Shown piece by piece: positions 34,427-43,567 of a stretch of DNA of 64,000 nucleotides. A program made the translations under genes and the position numbers. Positions within the stretch are counted from its first letter, which is position 1; every line of letters starts with the position of its first letter. The DNA comes from an uncultured Lachnospiraceae bacterium (GTDB lineage Bacteria > Bacillota > Clostridia > Lachnospirales > Lachnospiraceae), in the NCBI GenBank assembly GCA_910584915.1, contig CAJUDM010000005.1:1-64000 (forward strand), written 5' to 3'. A model generated the notes under the pieces. That model did not search any database. It was not told where the DNA came from and saw only the letters and a list, made by a program, of their open reading frames with translations.

Positions 34427-35590
34427 TTATTTCACCACTCTCACGCGGAATACACCCTTCACATCGCGCAGCTTCGCAATAAGCGCCTCATCCGGCCTTG
34501 TCTCCACATCCAGCATCGTGTAGGCAAACTCGCCACGGGACTTGTTTGTCATATCGGAGATATTGATGCCCGCATCGCCCAGAATAGAGGTGAATTTTGT
34601 GATCATATTGGCGATATTCTTGTGGAACACCGCGATACGCCCCTCCTTCGTGCAGATACCCATGTCACAGTTCGGGAAGTTGACGGAATTGACGATATTG
34701 CCGTTCTCCAGATAATTCCGCAGCTCTTTTACCGCCATTTTGGCGCAGTTATCCTCAGACTCCTCGGTGGAAGCCCCAAGATGCGGGATCACGATACAGC
34801 CCTCCTGCCCCGCCGTGATCGTATTCGGGAAATCCGTCACATATTTTCTGATTCTGCCGGAATGGATGCCCTTCAATACCGCCTGTTCATCCATCAGCAC
34901 ATCCCTGGCAAAGTTTAAGAGGATCACCCCCCGCTTCATCTTTGCCACCGCTTCCTCATTCACCATGCCTCTTGTGGCGTCCATCAGCGGCACATGGATC
35001 GTGATGATATCACAATACTCGTAAATATCGTCCACGTTCAGCACATGATGCACATCACGGCTCAAATTCCACGCCGCATCCACAGACACATAGGGATCGT
35101 ATCCGTACACTTCCATACCCATATGTTTTGCTACGTTCGCCACCCGCACGCCGATGGCGCCGAGCCCGATGATGCCGAGCTTCTTGCCTTCCAGTTCGGT
35201 CCCCGCAAACTTCTTTTTCTCCTTCTCCGCCGCCTTTGCGATATCGGCGTTGTCCTTCTCGGACTTCACCCACTCGATGCCGCCCACCACATCGCGGGAG
35301 GCAAGCAGCATACCGGCGATCACCAGCTCCTTCACGCCGTTGGCATTCGCCCCGGGCGTATTGAAGACAACGATGCCCCTCTCCGCGCATTTTTCCAGCG
35401 GGATATTGTTGACACCGGCTCCCGCTCTCGCCACAGCCAGAAGATTCTCCGGCAGTTCCATCTCATGCATGGAAGCGCTTCTGACCAAAATGCCGTCCGC
35501 CTCGGCTATGTCGTTTGTTTTCGTGTAATCCGGCGTAAACCGGTCAAGCCCCACCTTTGCGATGGGATTTAAACAATGATATTTATACAT
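34427..35590 (-). CDS. serA: D-3-phosphoglycerate dehydrogenase with ACT domain
   Basis: A 387-residue NAD-dependent enzyme for the first step of serine synthesis. The NAD loop GLGAIGVRVANVAKHMG, the catalytic Arg in NFARDVLMDE, the Glu/His region and PHLGASTEES are present, followed by a C-terminal ACT domain (RIAVFHKNIANMITKFTSILGDAGINISDM) that usually mediates serine feedback. The short type (under 400 residues) is common in Clostridia. The ATG at 35590 follows GGAG; a TTG four codons earlier is unlikely. It follows serC by about 230 bases with two hairpins between. Confidence 0.93.
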   Translation of the reverse strand: MYKYHCLNPIAKVGLDRFTPDYTKTNDIAEADGILVRSASMHEMELPENLLAVARAGAGVNNIPLEKCAERGIVVFNTPGANANGVKELVIAGMLLASRDVVGGIEWVKSEKDNADIAKAAEKEKKKFAGTELEGKKLGIIGLGAIGVRVANVAKHMGMEVYGYDPYVSVDAAWNLSRDVHHVLNVDDIYEYCDIITIHVPLMDATRGMVNEEAVAKMKRGVILLNFARDVLMDEQAVLKGIHSGRIRKYVTDFPNTITAGQEGCIVIPHLGASTEESEDNCAKMAVKELRNYLENGNIVNSVNFPNCDMGICTKEGRIAVFHKNIANMITKFTSILGDAGINISDMTNKSRGEFAYTMLDVETRPDEALIAKLRDVKGVFRVRVVK

Positions 35591-35625
35591 AATAATCTCC
35601 AATCTTATTTACTGTCAACGGGAAC

Positions 35626-35670
35626 CACCACAATTCGCTTCACAAATTGTGGTGTAGCGAATAGATTCGC
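35626..35670 (-). repeat. Two hairpins between serC and serA
   Basis: CACCACAATT (35626-35635) pairs with AATTGTGGTG (35645-35654), a 10-bp stem with a 9-base loop. GCGAAT-AG-ATTCGC follows at 35657-35670. Neither is followed by a U-tract on the minus strand. They may protect or process the serC-serA transcript. Confidence 0.6.
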
Positions 35671-35818
35671 TTATCAACTCATCTATTCTTTATTCCAGTC
35701 CCGCATTCGCCTTCCCGGTATCATTTCCGCAGAGAGATTTCCAGCCGTTTATACGTCTGCAAATCCTCTGGATACCGTACAGGCTCATGCTGTTTTTTAT
35801 TTCCAGTTCGCCCCATCA

Positions 35819-36901
35819 CTATCTGTGTTCTTCCTCAAACTTCCGCATGAACGCCACTAACGCCTCCACGCCCTCCTTCGGCATCGCATTATAGATGGAA
35901 GCGCGCATACCGCCGACGGTTCTGTGTCCTTTCAGATTTTCAAATCCGGCTTTTTTCGCCTCCGCCACAAACAGCGCGTCCAACTCTGCATCCCCCGTCA
36001 CAAACGGCACGTTCATCAGAGAGCGATCCTCTTTTCTGACAGTCCCTTTAAACAGCTTACTCTCATCGAGGAAATCATAGAGAACCTTCGCCTTCTCCTC
36101 GTTGAGGCGCTTCATCTCGGGAAGTCCGCCCATGGCTTTCAGCCACTTGAACACCTTGCCGCAGATATAGATTCCATAGCAGGGCGGCGTATTGTAGAGA
36201 GAATCATTGTCCGCATGTGTCTTGAATTTCATCATCGTAGGAGTGCCCGGCAGCACCTCGTCGGAAAGCAGATCCTCCCTTATGATCACGATCTGCACAC
36301 CTGCAGGCCCCACGTTTTTCTGCACGCCCGCGTAGATCAGACCGTACTTTGTCACATCCACAGGCTCAGATAAGAAACAGGATGAAACATCCGCCACAAG
36401 AAGCTTCCCCTTGGTATTCGGCAGAGTGTGGTATTTTGTGCCGTAGATCGTATTGTTCTCACAGATGTAGACATAGTCCAGATCGTCCGGAATATCCAGA
36501 TCGGAACAGTCCGGTATGTAGGAGAACGTCTGATCCGCAGAAGAGGCAAGTTCCACAGCCTCACCGTATATCTTCGCCTCCTGATATGCCTTTTTCGCCC
36601 ACTGGCCGGTCAGAATATAACCCGCCTTTCTGTTTTTCATCAGGTTCATCGGCACCGACGCAAAGATAAGGCTCGCGCCCCCCTGCAAAAACAGTACCTT
36701 ATAATTGTCCGGAATATTCATCAGTTCCCGCAGATCCGCCTCCGCGTCCTTGATGATCCTGTCAAACACCTTGGACCGATGGCTCATCTCCATCACGGAC
36801 ATCCCGCATCCTTTGTAATCCAGCATTTCAGCAGCAGCCTCTTTCAATACTTCCTCCGGAAGCACCGCAGGTCCGGCTGAAAAATTATATACTCTCGCCA
36901 T
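35819..36901 (-). CDS. serC: Phosphoserine aminotransferase
   Basis: A 360-residue PLP enzyme that makes O-phosphoserine from 3-phosphohydroxypyruvate and glutamate. The N-terminal VYNFSAGPAVLPEEVLKEA is diagnostic, VADVSSCFLSEPVDVTKYGLIYAGVQKNVGPAG holds the PLP-binding Lys, and the C-terminal VGGMRASIYNAMP closes the family signature. The ATG has GGGAGGA upstream. It is the first gene of serC-serA, behind a leader of about 210 bases. No phosphoserine phosphatase gene is in the window. Confidence 0.96.
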   Translation of the reverse strand: MARVYNFSAGPAVLPEEVLKEAAAEMLDYKGCGMSVMEMSHRSKVFDRIIKDAEADLRELMNIPDNYKVLFLQGGASLIFASVPMNLMKNRKAGYILTGQWAKKAYQEAKIYGEAVELASSADQTFSYIPDCSDLDIPDDLDYVYICENNTIYGTKYHTLPNTKGKLLVADVSSCFLSEPVDVTKYGLIYAGVQKNVGPAGVQIVIIREDLLSDEVLPGTPTMMKFKTHADNDSLYNTPPCYGIYICGKVFKWLKAMGGLPEMKRLNEEKAKVLYDFLDESKLFKGTVRKEDRSLMNVPFVTGDAELDALFVAEAKKAGFENLKGHRTVGGMRASIYNAMPKEGVEALVAFMRKFEEEHR

Positions 36902-37100
36902 TGTTATTCCTCCCGTCTTTTTGGTTCACATACCTGTAGAATCCATACTTTGCATCCTATTGTCATCAGTTTCGGCACTGGCACATACACTGCGCCGCGC
37001 ATCTGCCCCGCCAAATATTTATTCTACCTTTTCAGGGCGGAGAAGTCAACTTTGAATCCATACAAACGCCTTAAAAATACCACGAAAATACCACAAAAAA

Positions 37101-37148
37101 TAATGCATAAATACTGCATAATTATAGCAAAAAGTAACATCCCGTCAA
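37101..37148 (-). promoter_or_regulatory. serC-serA promoter and nearby direct repeats
   Basis: On the minus strand TTGACG (37143-37148) and TATAAT (37121-37126) lie 16 bases apart. Just after the -10 box TTATGCA occurs twice, 11 bases apart (TTATGCAGTATTTATGCATTA). Further down GTGGTATTTT occurs twice, also 11 bases apart. These fit tandem sites for a regulator at and below the start point. The promoter is convincing; regulation is inference. Confidence 0.7.
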
Positions 37149-37173
37149 AAACCGGTCTGTCATCCTTCAAATT

Positions 37174-38751
37174 CTACTTATCCTCTTCCTCCTCATAGTA
37201 CATCACCACCGGCACTCCCACCTCTATCATCCCGTAGAGTTTCTCCGCCGCCTCAAGCGGCAGGTTGATACAACCGTGGGAACCTTCCTCTTTATAGATT
37301 TCCCCGCCGAATTCATCCCGCCAGAGCGCATCATGTATACCGACGCCGCCCTTCACCGGCATCCAGTAATTCACATGGGAAGCGTATCCCGGGCCTCTGA
37401 GAATCCGGTTTTTCTGTTTTCCGTATACATAATATACTCCCTCCGGCGTCGCCCTGCGCCGCATCATATTGCCTGTCACGATGGGTGTCTCTATCTCCAC
37501 CTCTCCCGCCTGATAAAACCAGAGTTTCTGTTTCGTCATATTGATCTCTATAAAGGTATCCCCTATATCATTCTCCCCTCTGGCGTAAGCCTCCCGGCTG
37601 TAGGAGGGCGTATGGGTTTCGCTCCGCCTCTCGGAGAGCGCCTCCGAAAGCCACGCGGCTTCCGCCTTCCGGTTGAGCTGCGTCCCGTAATTTCCTTTTT
37701 CCAGCGTGATACTGCCGCCGCCCGTCATGGCAAACTCCCTGGGCTTTCCGTAAGTATCGTAAACATCGGCAAGGGTATCTACCGCCGCCTTCACCTTTTC
37801 CTGATCCCAGCAGAAATTCCCCTCCTCATCCCGGACAAATGCAAATTCCATGCCCCCTTTCTGCGGAACCGACTCAGCCTTTTCCCCCTCCTTTCCGGCG
37901 CCCTCCGCCTTCTCTGCCTCCTCCTTTCCGGCACCCTCCGGTCTCCCGGTTTCCTCCACAGTAAGCAGTTCCACCAGCGCCTTCCTGTCAAACCTCACCT
38001 GCTCCGCGCCCATATCGTATATGATCTCAAAATTCAAAAAATCCTGTAACTCCCGATAAAGCGCCTCCTGCTCTTTTTCCTCCGCGCTTATCTCCTCATC
38101 ATAATAGCATGCGGAGGAAAGGACAATGCTTTTCTCCCCCTTCTCCACAGCCTCCAGGCATTCCCTCAACGCCCTCTCCACATCCAGACGCCTCTTTTTC
38201 CCGTCGTACAATAAAAATCCTTCCTCGTTGTCCTTTCTCAGCCTGATGCACGCCTCCCTGTCCAGTTCCGCCCGCACCGTCTCATCCGTCAGAAACTTCT
38301 TTTCAAATTCTTCTTTCCCTTCTTCTGTCAGAATAACTGAAGGTTCCAGTTCATAGCCACCCTTTTGCAGAAACAGGTTCCGCGCCCACATAAGAGGTCT
38401 CTGTCTTTGCAGAAGCTGTCCCAGTGCTTTCGTGTAATCCTGTCCTGCCATCTGCCCGTCCAGCACAAAATGACTGCTTTTTCTCTCTTCATCGGGCACC
38501 TCCTCCCCGCAACATATCGGGTAAATCACCTCCAGCTCCGGCTCCGGCGTCAGAGCGAGCAGTTCCGCATTGACCTCCTCCACGCTTTTCCCGGTACAAT
38601 AGACGCCGTTGATCCAGGTACCGAAGGAAAAACCTCCCATATAATACAGCGCGATCCCCAGATAGGCACCTGCACATAATAATATCAATATGACGATGGC
38701 ATAACGTATCTTTTTTCCTGTTTTCATAACTTCATCTTTTGTTTTCCCCAT
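37174..38751 (-). CDS. L,D-transpeptidase (YkuD domain) with membrane anchor
   Basis: A 525-residue cell-wall enzyme. Residues 17-38 form a membrane anchor. A long extracytoplasmic region resembles the peptidoglycan-binding domain found before YkuD in Clostridia. The C-terminal YkuD domain (about 394-525) holds GGVGIHDALW and the active site SHGCINLP, with Cys494 as nucleophile, which would form 3-3 cross-links or anchor proteins to peptidoglycan. Residues 268-295 are a low-complexity run of Glu, Lys, Ala and Gly with two copies of an EGAGKE core. The upstream ATG at 38751 or one eight codons later could start translation; the first has AAGGAAAG upstream. Confidence 0.9.
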   Translation of the reverse strand: MGKTKDEVMKTGKKIRYAIVILILLCAGAYLGIALYYMGGFSFGTWINGVYCTGKSVEEVNAELLALTPEPELEVIYPICCGEEVPDEERKSSHFVLDGQMAGQDYTKALGQLLQRQRPLMWARNLFLQKGGYELEPSVILTEEGKEEFEKKFLTDETVRAELDREACIRLRKDNEEGFLLYDGKKRRLDVERALRECLEAVEKGEKSIVLSSACYYDEEISAEEKEQEALYRELQDFLNFEIIYDMGAEQVRFDRKALVELLTVEETGRPEGAGKEEAEKAEGAGKEGEKAESVPQKGGMEFAFVRDEEGNFCWDQEKVKAAVDTLADVYDTYGKPREFAMTGGGSITLEKGNYGTQLNRKAEAAWLSEALSERRSETHTPSYSREAYARGENDIGDTFIEINMTKQKLWFYQAGEVEIETPIVTGNMMRRRATPEGVYYVYGKQKNRILRGPGYASHVNYWMPVKGGVGIHDALWRDEFGGEIYKEEGSHGCINLPLEAAEKLYGMIEVGVPVVMYYEEEEDK

Positions 38752-39293
38752 TACTTTTGCCGCTTTCCTTCTTCTGTCTTATTCTCTTCCGTTTCAACTA
38801 CTGTCTGACTTTCTACCTGGCTTTTATCCTCTGCCATATCATTTCATCCCGATTTGCCATTGCATCCCGTTTCGCGATCCGTGCCCACTTCTCTGCAACG
38901 ATATCATATCTCCTGCTATTATACCAGATATTTTGTTATCTATATCATATTTTTTATTTCTCTTGCCAAGTATTCACTCATCTGCTATACTCGTCTTGTG
39001 AAAACAAAAAGATGATATTGAATCTGTATGCAGAATATATTACAGGAACCGCTGCGCATCTTCCCGCAAGTTATATTCTGTAACACAGCATCTTTAGACG
39101 CAAAAAGCAATTCGGACACGTCTTCCGCATGTCCCGCATATCGCCTTGGCTTTCACTGTATTTTCACAGACTGTACATCATTTAACACTAAATATGACTA
39201 ATAGCAGATCTTTAACAGTGAGATGAGAAATCGGATGATTTATCACTAACTGCAAGGTATAGGAACCTTAAATTATCAGCAGAAAGGATTTAT
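38752..39293. other. Spacer of 542 bases ahead of the Rpn nuclease gene
   Basis: No convincing gene. A plus-strand promoter is seen at 38963-38991. Just after it an open frame of 23 codons (39012-39083) has no clear ribosome site and no recognisable product. The remaining 210 bases up to the nuclease start are A+T-rich with weak dyads. The shift to A+T-rich sequence begins in this spacer, so it may hold the left edge of the acquired cassette. Confidence 0.5.
38963..38991 (+). promoter_or_regulatory. Promoter upstream of the Rpn nuclease gene
   Basis: TTGCCA (38963-38968) and TATACT (38986-38991), 17 bases apart, about 300 bases upstream of the nuclease ATG. Whether it serves the nuclease gene, with a long leader, or a short transcript is unclear. 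Confidence 0.5.
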
Positions 39294-40208
39294 ATGTCTT
39301 CACAAAACATGATCGGCGACAGGCTGTGGGATGAAATTCTCAAAGCCATCGTCTACACCATGCCAAACCAGCTCTTTCCCCTTATCAAAGAAGTCTACGG
39401 CAGAGAATATCCGCCCGACACCCAGATCAAACTGCTCGGCACAGAGCACTCCACCTACCTGGATGATCCCGAAAACACTCCTTCCTCCAAACTGATGGAC
39501 ATTTCTCTTTTGGTCGCTGATACAGACTACTATCACATCGAATGCCAGATGGGAAACGACAGGCTGATGGTAATCCGCATGATCTCCTACGACCTGCACT
39601 ATGCCATCGAACACTGTATGTCGAAAAACCGTACTGATGATGAGATCACCATTCGCTTTCCACATTCCATCGTACTTTATCCCGATCAGAACAACAGCAT
39701 TCCAGACAGTCTAAAATGCCGCGTCATCTTTCAGGATAACAGCGAACATCTTTACCATGTCCCTGCAGTGAAAATTCAATCATATTCCCTCCGGGAAATC
39801 CACCAAAAGCACCTAAACCTCTTTATCCCTTATCTGCTGCTCCGGCTAAAGCCTCGTATTACATCAAAAAGGAATCCTCTGACCAAAAAAGAATTGACAG
39901 ATTTTGTGGATGATATTATAGTTATATTACAACAGGATTTAACCAATGGATATTTAACCAGGCGGGAATGCAGCGACTATATCAACCTGCTCACCCGCGC
40001 TTCCGAGCATATTTTTTACCATTGTCCGAAATTTTACAAGGAGGTGCAGCGTATGACAAAACCGCTTATTGTTCTTCCCAGCATGGAGATTGCCGAATTG
40101 AAGGCAAGCATTGCCAGAAAAGATTCCGTTATCGCCGAAAAAGACTCTGAAATCGCCGAGCTTCGCGCGAAACTTGCCGCGCTGGCCCAGTCACAGTCAA
40201 TCCGCTAA
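39294..40208 (+). CDS. Rpn-type PD-(D/E)XK nuclease
   Basis: A 304-residue protein of the recombination-promoting nuclease / putative transposase (Rpn) group. The N-terminal two thirds carry the PD-(D/E)XK pattern: Asp69 in LMDISLLVA and Glu83-x-Gln85 in YHIECQMG, after a helix DRLWDEILKAIVYTMP. The C-terminal 35 residues are a heptad-like repeat (AELKASIARKDS, AEKDSEIAELRAKL), a probable coiled coil built from tandem seven-residue units. The ribosome site is AGAAAGGA. Rpn proteins are implicated in phage defence and in RecA-independent recombination; which applies here is unknown. It stands at the left edge of the A+T-rich cassette and converges with it. Confidence 0.82.
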   Translation: MSSQNMIGDRLWDEILKAIVYTMPNQLFPLIKEVYGREYPPDTQIKLLGTEHSTYLDDPENTPSSKLMDISLLVADTDYYHIECQMGNDRLMVIRMISYDLHYAIEHCMSKNRTDDEITIRFPHSIVLYPDQNNSIPDSLKCRVIFQDNSEHLYHVPAVKIQSYSLREIHQKHLNLFIPYLLLRLKPRITSKRNPLTKKELTDFVDDIIVILQQDLTNGYLTRRECSDYINLLTRASEHIFYHCPKFYKEVQRMTKPLIVLPSMEIAELKASIARKDSVIAEKDSEIAELRAKLAALAQSQSIR

Positions 40209-40248
40209 AATTTTCCGCCATATAAATCATTTTCCTCTATGCTTTATA

Positions 40249-40290
40249 AAAAAGCAGCTGCTCTTCCTTATCGGAATATGCAGCTGCTTT
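40249..40290. terminator. Bidirectional terminator between nuclease and sugar operon
   Basis: AAAAGCAGCTGC (40249-40260) and GCAGCTGCTTTT (40279-40290) form a 12-bp stem with an 18-base loop and U-tracts on both strands. It closes the nuclease gene (plus) and the nine-gene sugar operon (minus). Confidence 0.85.
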
Positions 40291-40333
40291 TCAAAACACA
40301 ATTGAATATTATGTTGTTCTTGATAAACCCCTC

Positions 40334-41788
40334 TTAGCTTTTGATCTGCAGGTAATATTTATATTTTTCCTCATATCGTTCATATATCGGCAAATTAGGT
40401 TCATAATATCTTTCAATTCCAATCATTTTTTTTGATGCTTCCATATGATTTTCATATAAACCGGCAGCAACAGCTCCCAGAATTGCTGCGCCAACTGCAG
40501 AAACCTCAATATTCTGCATACATTCTATCGGTCTGCCAAACATATCAGCCCGCAGCTGCATCCATTGCTCTGCCCTCGCCAAACCGCCGCCTACCCGAAC
40601 CACTTCAAAAGAATTCTTCCAGAATTCCATATAAGAATTCAATATTGTTTTAACCTCAAAAGTAACTCCTTCTATCAAAGCTTCAAATAGATCCTGTTTA
40701 TTATTTGAAATGCTCAACCCAATGATCTTCCCTTTTGAATCAGTAAAATTAGGTACAATGAACACAGTACCATCACCGTTTAATTTTACTTTTTGCCACA
40801 TTGCCGTATACGCATTCTGGCTGGTATCTCCAATTATTTCCCTCATAAACCATTCAAGGACAGAGCCTGCTGTATCAAGGGAAGCTGAACAAGTTGAACT
40901 ATATGAAAATGGTCCCCTTGCCCCACATGCCATTGTATTTGTCTGTACTGCCATTGGATTTACATAGCCATCACAGATCAGCCCCATATGATCGTATGTA
41001 CCAGTGATATTTGCCAATATTTTATGATCTGCATCAAATGCTCCTGTCCCTATTATACCGCATTCACAATCATGTGCGCCAATTACAACCTTCACTTCTT
41101 CCGGCAACTGTACCTCTCCATAAGAACCAATCGTACCGATAATCTGCGTTGATTCTACCGTTTCCGGCAACAACGATCTATCAACTCCCACAGAGTTCAA
41201 AAGTTCTTCTGACCACATATTCTGGGCATTATCAAACAGATTGTACCTTGCCGCCATTGTACAGTCACATAATACTGGAAGATGTAAACGTTTTAATATA
41301 TACTGTTGGATGCTCCAAAACCCATTCGCCCTTTCAAAAATTTTAGGTTCATTTTCCTGAAGCCATAAAAGTTTAGATGATGCAGAATACAATGTACATG
41401 GCTCACCAGTCAATTCAATATGCCTTTTCCCCAGCTTTTCCGCCAAACGCGAAGCCTGAGCGGCACCTCTTGCGTCAAAACAAAGCATCAGATTCGTCAT
41501 CGGCATCCCATCCTTATCCACTGCCATAATGCTATCGCCGAAATATGAGAAAGAAACAGCACATAAACGTACATTCTCCGGCAGTGAACATATGACTGCC
41601 CGAACGCTGATTTCTGAAGCTTTCCAGACTTCCTCGGGGCAAAGTTCCGACATCTGCGCACTTGGATGATACATAATATATTTTTCTGCATGTCCACAGA
41701 TCATCTTTCCATCCTGACAATCTATCACATTAACATGAACATTTGACGTTCCAAAATCAATTATCAAGACAGCTCTTTTACTATTCAT
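40334..41788 (-). CDS. FGGY-family sugar kinase, first
   Basis: A 484-residue carbohydrate kinase with two RNase-H-like domains. The phosphate-1 loop is IDFGTSNVHV (10-19), the catalytic base is Asp240 in GAHDCECG, and the adenosine region is RVGGGLARAEQWMQLRADMFGRP. FGGY kinases act on free ketoses, polyols or related sugars; this one is not close enough to a named kinase to choose a substrate. The ATG at 41788 overlaps the stop of the hydroxyacid dehydrogenase gene by four bases (ATGA), which fixes the start. It is the last gene of the leftward operon. Confidence 0.88.
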   Translation of the reverse strand: MNSKRAVLIIDFGTSNVHVNVIDCQDGKMICGHAEKYIMYHPSAQMSELCPEEVWKASEISVRAVICSLPENVRLCAVSFSYFGDSIMAVDKDGMPMTNLMLCFDARGAAQASRLAEKLGKRHIELTGEPCTLYSASSKLLWLQENEPKIFERANGFWSIQQYILKRLHLPVLCDCTMAARYNLFDNAQNMWSEELLNSVGVDRSLLPETVESTQIIGTIGSYGEVQLPEEVKVVIGAHDCECGIIGTGAFDADHKILANITGTYDHMGLICDGYVNPMAVQTNTMACGARGPFSYSSTCSASLDTAGSVLEWFMREIIGDTSQNAYTAMWQKVKLNGDGTVFIVPNFTDSKGKIIGLSISNNKQDLFEALIEGVTFEVKTILNSYMEFWKNSFEVVRVGGGLARAEQWMQLRADMFGRPIECMQNIEVSAVGAAILGAVAAGLYENHMEASKKMIGIERYYEPNLPIYERYEEKYKYYLQIKS

Positions 41789-42828
41789 GAATTTATCACA
41801 TGTTCCCATTCTCCTGTCTCCAAATACCTTCGCAATGTTTTCTCCATAATATCAAATGTCATTCTGAACTCTTCTGAAGAAACGCCAGCCATATGTGGTG
41901 TAAGTGTCACATTTTCCAGCTGTGTAAATTTTGTATTTTCCGGCAGTGGTTCCTGCGTAAAAACATCAATCGCTGCGCCCCCTATACGTTTTTCTTCCAA
42001 TATCTCCAGAAGATCCTTCTCATTCACAAGGCCTGCGCGGGACGTATTAATAAAATATGCTGTCGGCTTCATAAGATCAAAAAGTTTTTTTTCTATCATA
42101 TTTGTCGTCTTTTCAGTTAAACGATAGTGCAGAGAAATAATATCAGACCTTTTACAAAGATCTTCCAGAGACACCGGCTCATAACCACCGGCACGGATCA
42201 CTTCCGCGCTCACATACTCATCAAACACAAGAACTTTTGCTCCCATAGCCGAAAGAACTCTTGCAACTCTTTTTCCAACAGCCCCGAGACCGATCAACCC
42301 AATTGTTCTGCCCTCAATATTATATGAATAATCCTTATTTGTGTAATAATTAACCCACTTTCCCTGCATTAAAGCCGCATGGCTTCGCGCAATATTTCTG
42401 ATTTCTGACAACATCAAACCTATCGTATATTCCGAGACGCAGACTGCTAAACGCCCCGGCGTATTGATAACTTTGACTCCGTGTTCCTTGGCATGCTGTA
42501 TATCAATATTTTCCACCCCGCTGCGAAGAACACAGACAGCTTTCAGCTTTTTCGCCTGAGATACTGCAGCTGAAGAAACCGCACTAAAATAACTTAATAC
42601 AACATCTGCATCTCTCATCTCCAACAGCATATCCTCATTCTGCGGAACACTGTCCGGACCATCTGTCTCAAATTTTAATTGGTATTCAACCAATTCTTCA
42701 TATGTAAATTCCGGATGATCTTCCACAATTTTTAATTCTGCACCATATTCTTCTACAAACCGGAATAATTCCGCTTGTTCCAAACTCATAGCAGAATCGC
42801 GGATCAATAATATTTTCTGTTTACTCAT
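41785..42828 (-). CDS. D-isomer 2-hydroxyacid dehydrogenase
   Basis: A 347-residue NAD(P)-dependent dehydrogenase. The nucleotide loop is GLIGLGAVGKRVARVLSAMG (177-196), the substrate-binding Arg is in NTSRAGLVNE, the Glu in VFTQEPLP and the catalytic His in TPHMAG. It has the FDH/GDH-type two-domain form without an ACT domain. In this operon it could reduce or oxidise a hydroxy- or keto-acid made from the sugar, for example glycolate/glyoxylate from an aldolase product, which is inference. GAGGAG precedes the ATG. Confidence 0.9.
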   Translation of the reverse strand: MSKQKILLIRDSAMSLEQAELFRFVEEYGAELKIVEDHPEFTYEELVEYQLKFETDGPDSVPQNEDMLLEMRDADVVLSYFSAVSSAAVSQAKKLKAVCVLRSGVENIDIQHAKEHGVKVINTPGRLAVCVSEYTIGLMLSEIRNIARSHAALMQGKWVNYYTNKDYSYNIEGRTIGLIGLGAVGKRVARVLSAMGAKVLVFDEYVSAEVIRAGGYEPVSLEDLCKRSDIISLHYRLTEKTTNMIEKKLFDLMKPTAYFINTSRAGLVNEKDLLEILEEKRIGGAAIDVFTQEPLPENTKFTQLENVTLTPHMAGVSSEEFRMTFDIMEKTLRRYLETGEWEHVINS

Positions 42829-42884
42829 ACGATACTCCTCTTCCCATCAGCTTCCGGCAATCTATGCCTCCCATCAAAACATTT

Positions 42885-43556
42885 TTACTCTCCCAGCGAC
42901 TGCATAAACTTCTCAACATCGAGCAGATTATCCCTGAAATCTCCGCCCGGCACAAAATCTCCTGTAAAGAAAGCACCCCCGATGGTATAACCCCATACAT
43001 TTAATTTATGCATCAAAGAAATCCTCTCATGAGAATTAATACTGCCCGCAACTATTGTCGGCAAATCCACTTCCGAAAAGTAACGATCCATCAATTCCTG
43101 CTGATCACCCTCAAACCGATAAAGAAGCAGATCTGTTCCATCGATGCCAAGATCCTTAAACATTTTAGCATCCGCGATAACATCATCCGGTGTCTTTCCG
43201 AGAACAGACGGACTATTCCGAACCTTTCCGCAGAACGGAAAGAATTTCAGATCAGTGTTTCTGATCTTTTCTAAAACAGAAGGATAATATACTGTTCCAA
43301 GCAAATAATCAACTCCACAATCAATCGCCGTCTGTGCCGCTTCCAAACATTCCTCCTCGCTGTAAGTTACAACTTCCATATACGCAGTCTTACCTGCCGC
43401 ATGGATATCTTTAGCCAATTCGATCAGTACTTCTTTCTCCACGCCCACATTTTTAAATCCCCAGTCCTGCGTACACGTATCTTTACAAGCTGCAAATATT
43501 TCTCTTGCATTGGGAACCGTTTTATCATTATGTGTCAACATTACAATTAATTTCAT
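42885..43556 (-). CDS. TIM-barrel protein of unknown activity
   Basis: A 223-residue protein with the alternating strand-helix pattern of a phosphate-binding TIM barrel. Visible strands include KLIVMLTHND, NVGVEKEVLIELAKDIHAAGKTAYMEVVTY, VDYLLGTVYY, DGTDLLLYR and TIVAGSINSHERI, with a late GYTIGGAFFTG that fits the phosphate-binding end. It resembles ribulose-phosphate-binding enzymes (epimerases, hexulose-phosphate synthase, KDPG aldolase-like) in layout but I cannot assign it to one. AAGGAG precedes the ATG. It lies 12 bases after the second kinase gene, so a phosphorylated sugar is a likely substrate. Confidence 0.75.
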   Translation of the reverse strand: MKLIVMLTHNDKTVPNAREIFAACKDTCTQDWGFKNVGVEKEVLIELAKDIHAAGKTAYMEVVTYSEEECLEAAQTAIDCGVDYLLGTVYYPSVLEKIRNTDLKFFPFCGKVRNSPSVLGKTPDDVIADAKMFKDLGIDGTDLLLYRFEGDQQELMDRYFSEVDLPTIVAGSINSHERISLMHKLNVWGYTIGGAFFTGDFVPGGDFRDNLLDVEKFMQSLGE

Positions 43557-43567
43557 GATTATCTCCT

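Noticed and set aside
38739..39083. Hydrophobic frame of 114 codons before the Rpn gene
   Set aside because: Low-complexity Leu/Phe/Tyr/Ser composition, no ribosome site, and it overlaps the start of the transpeptidase gene and a promoter.
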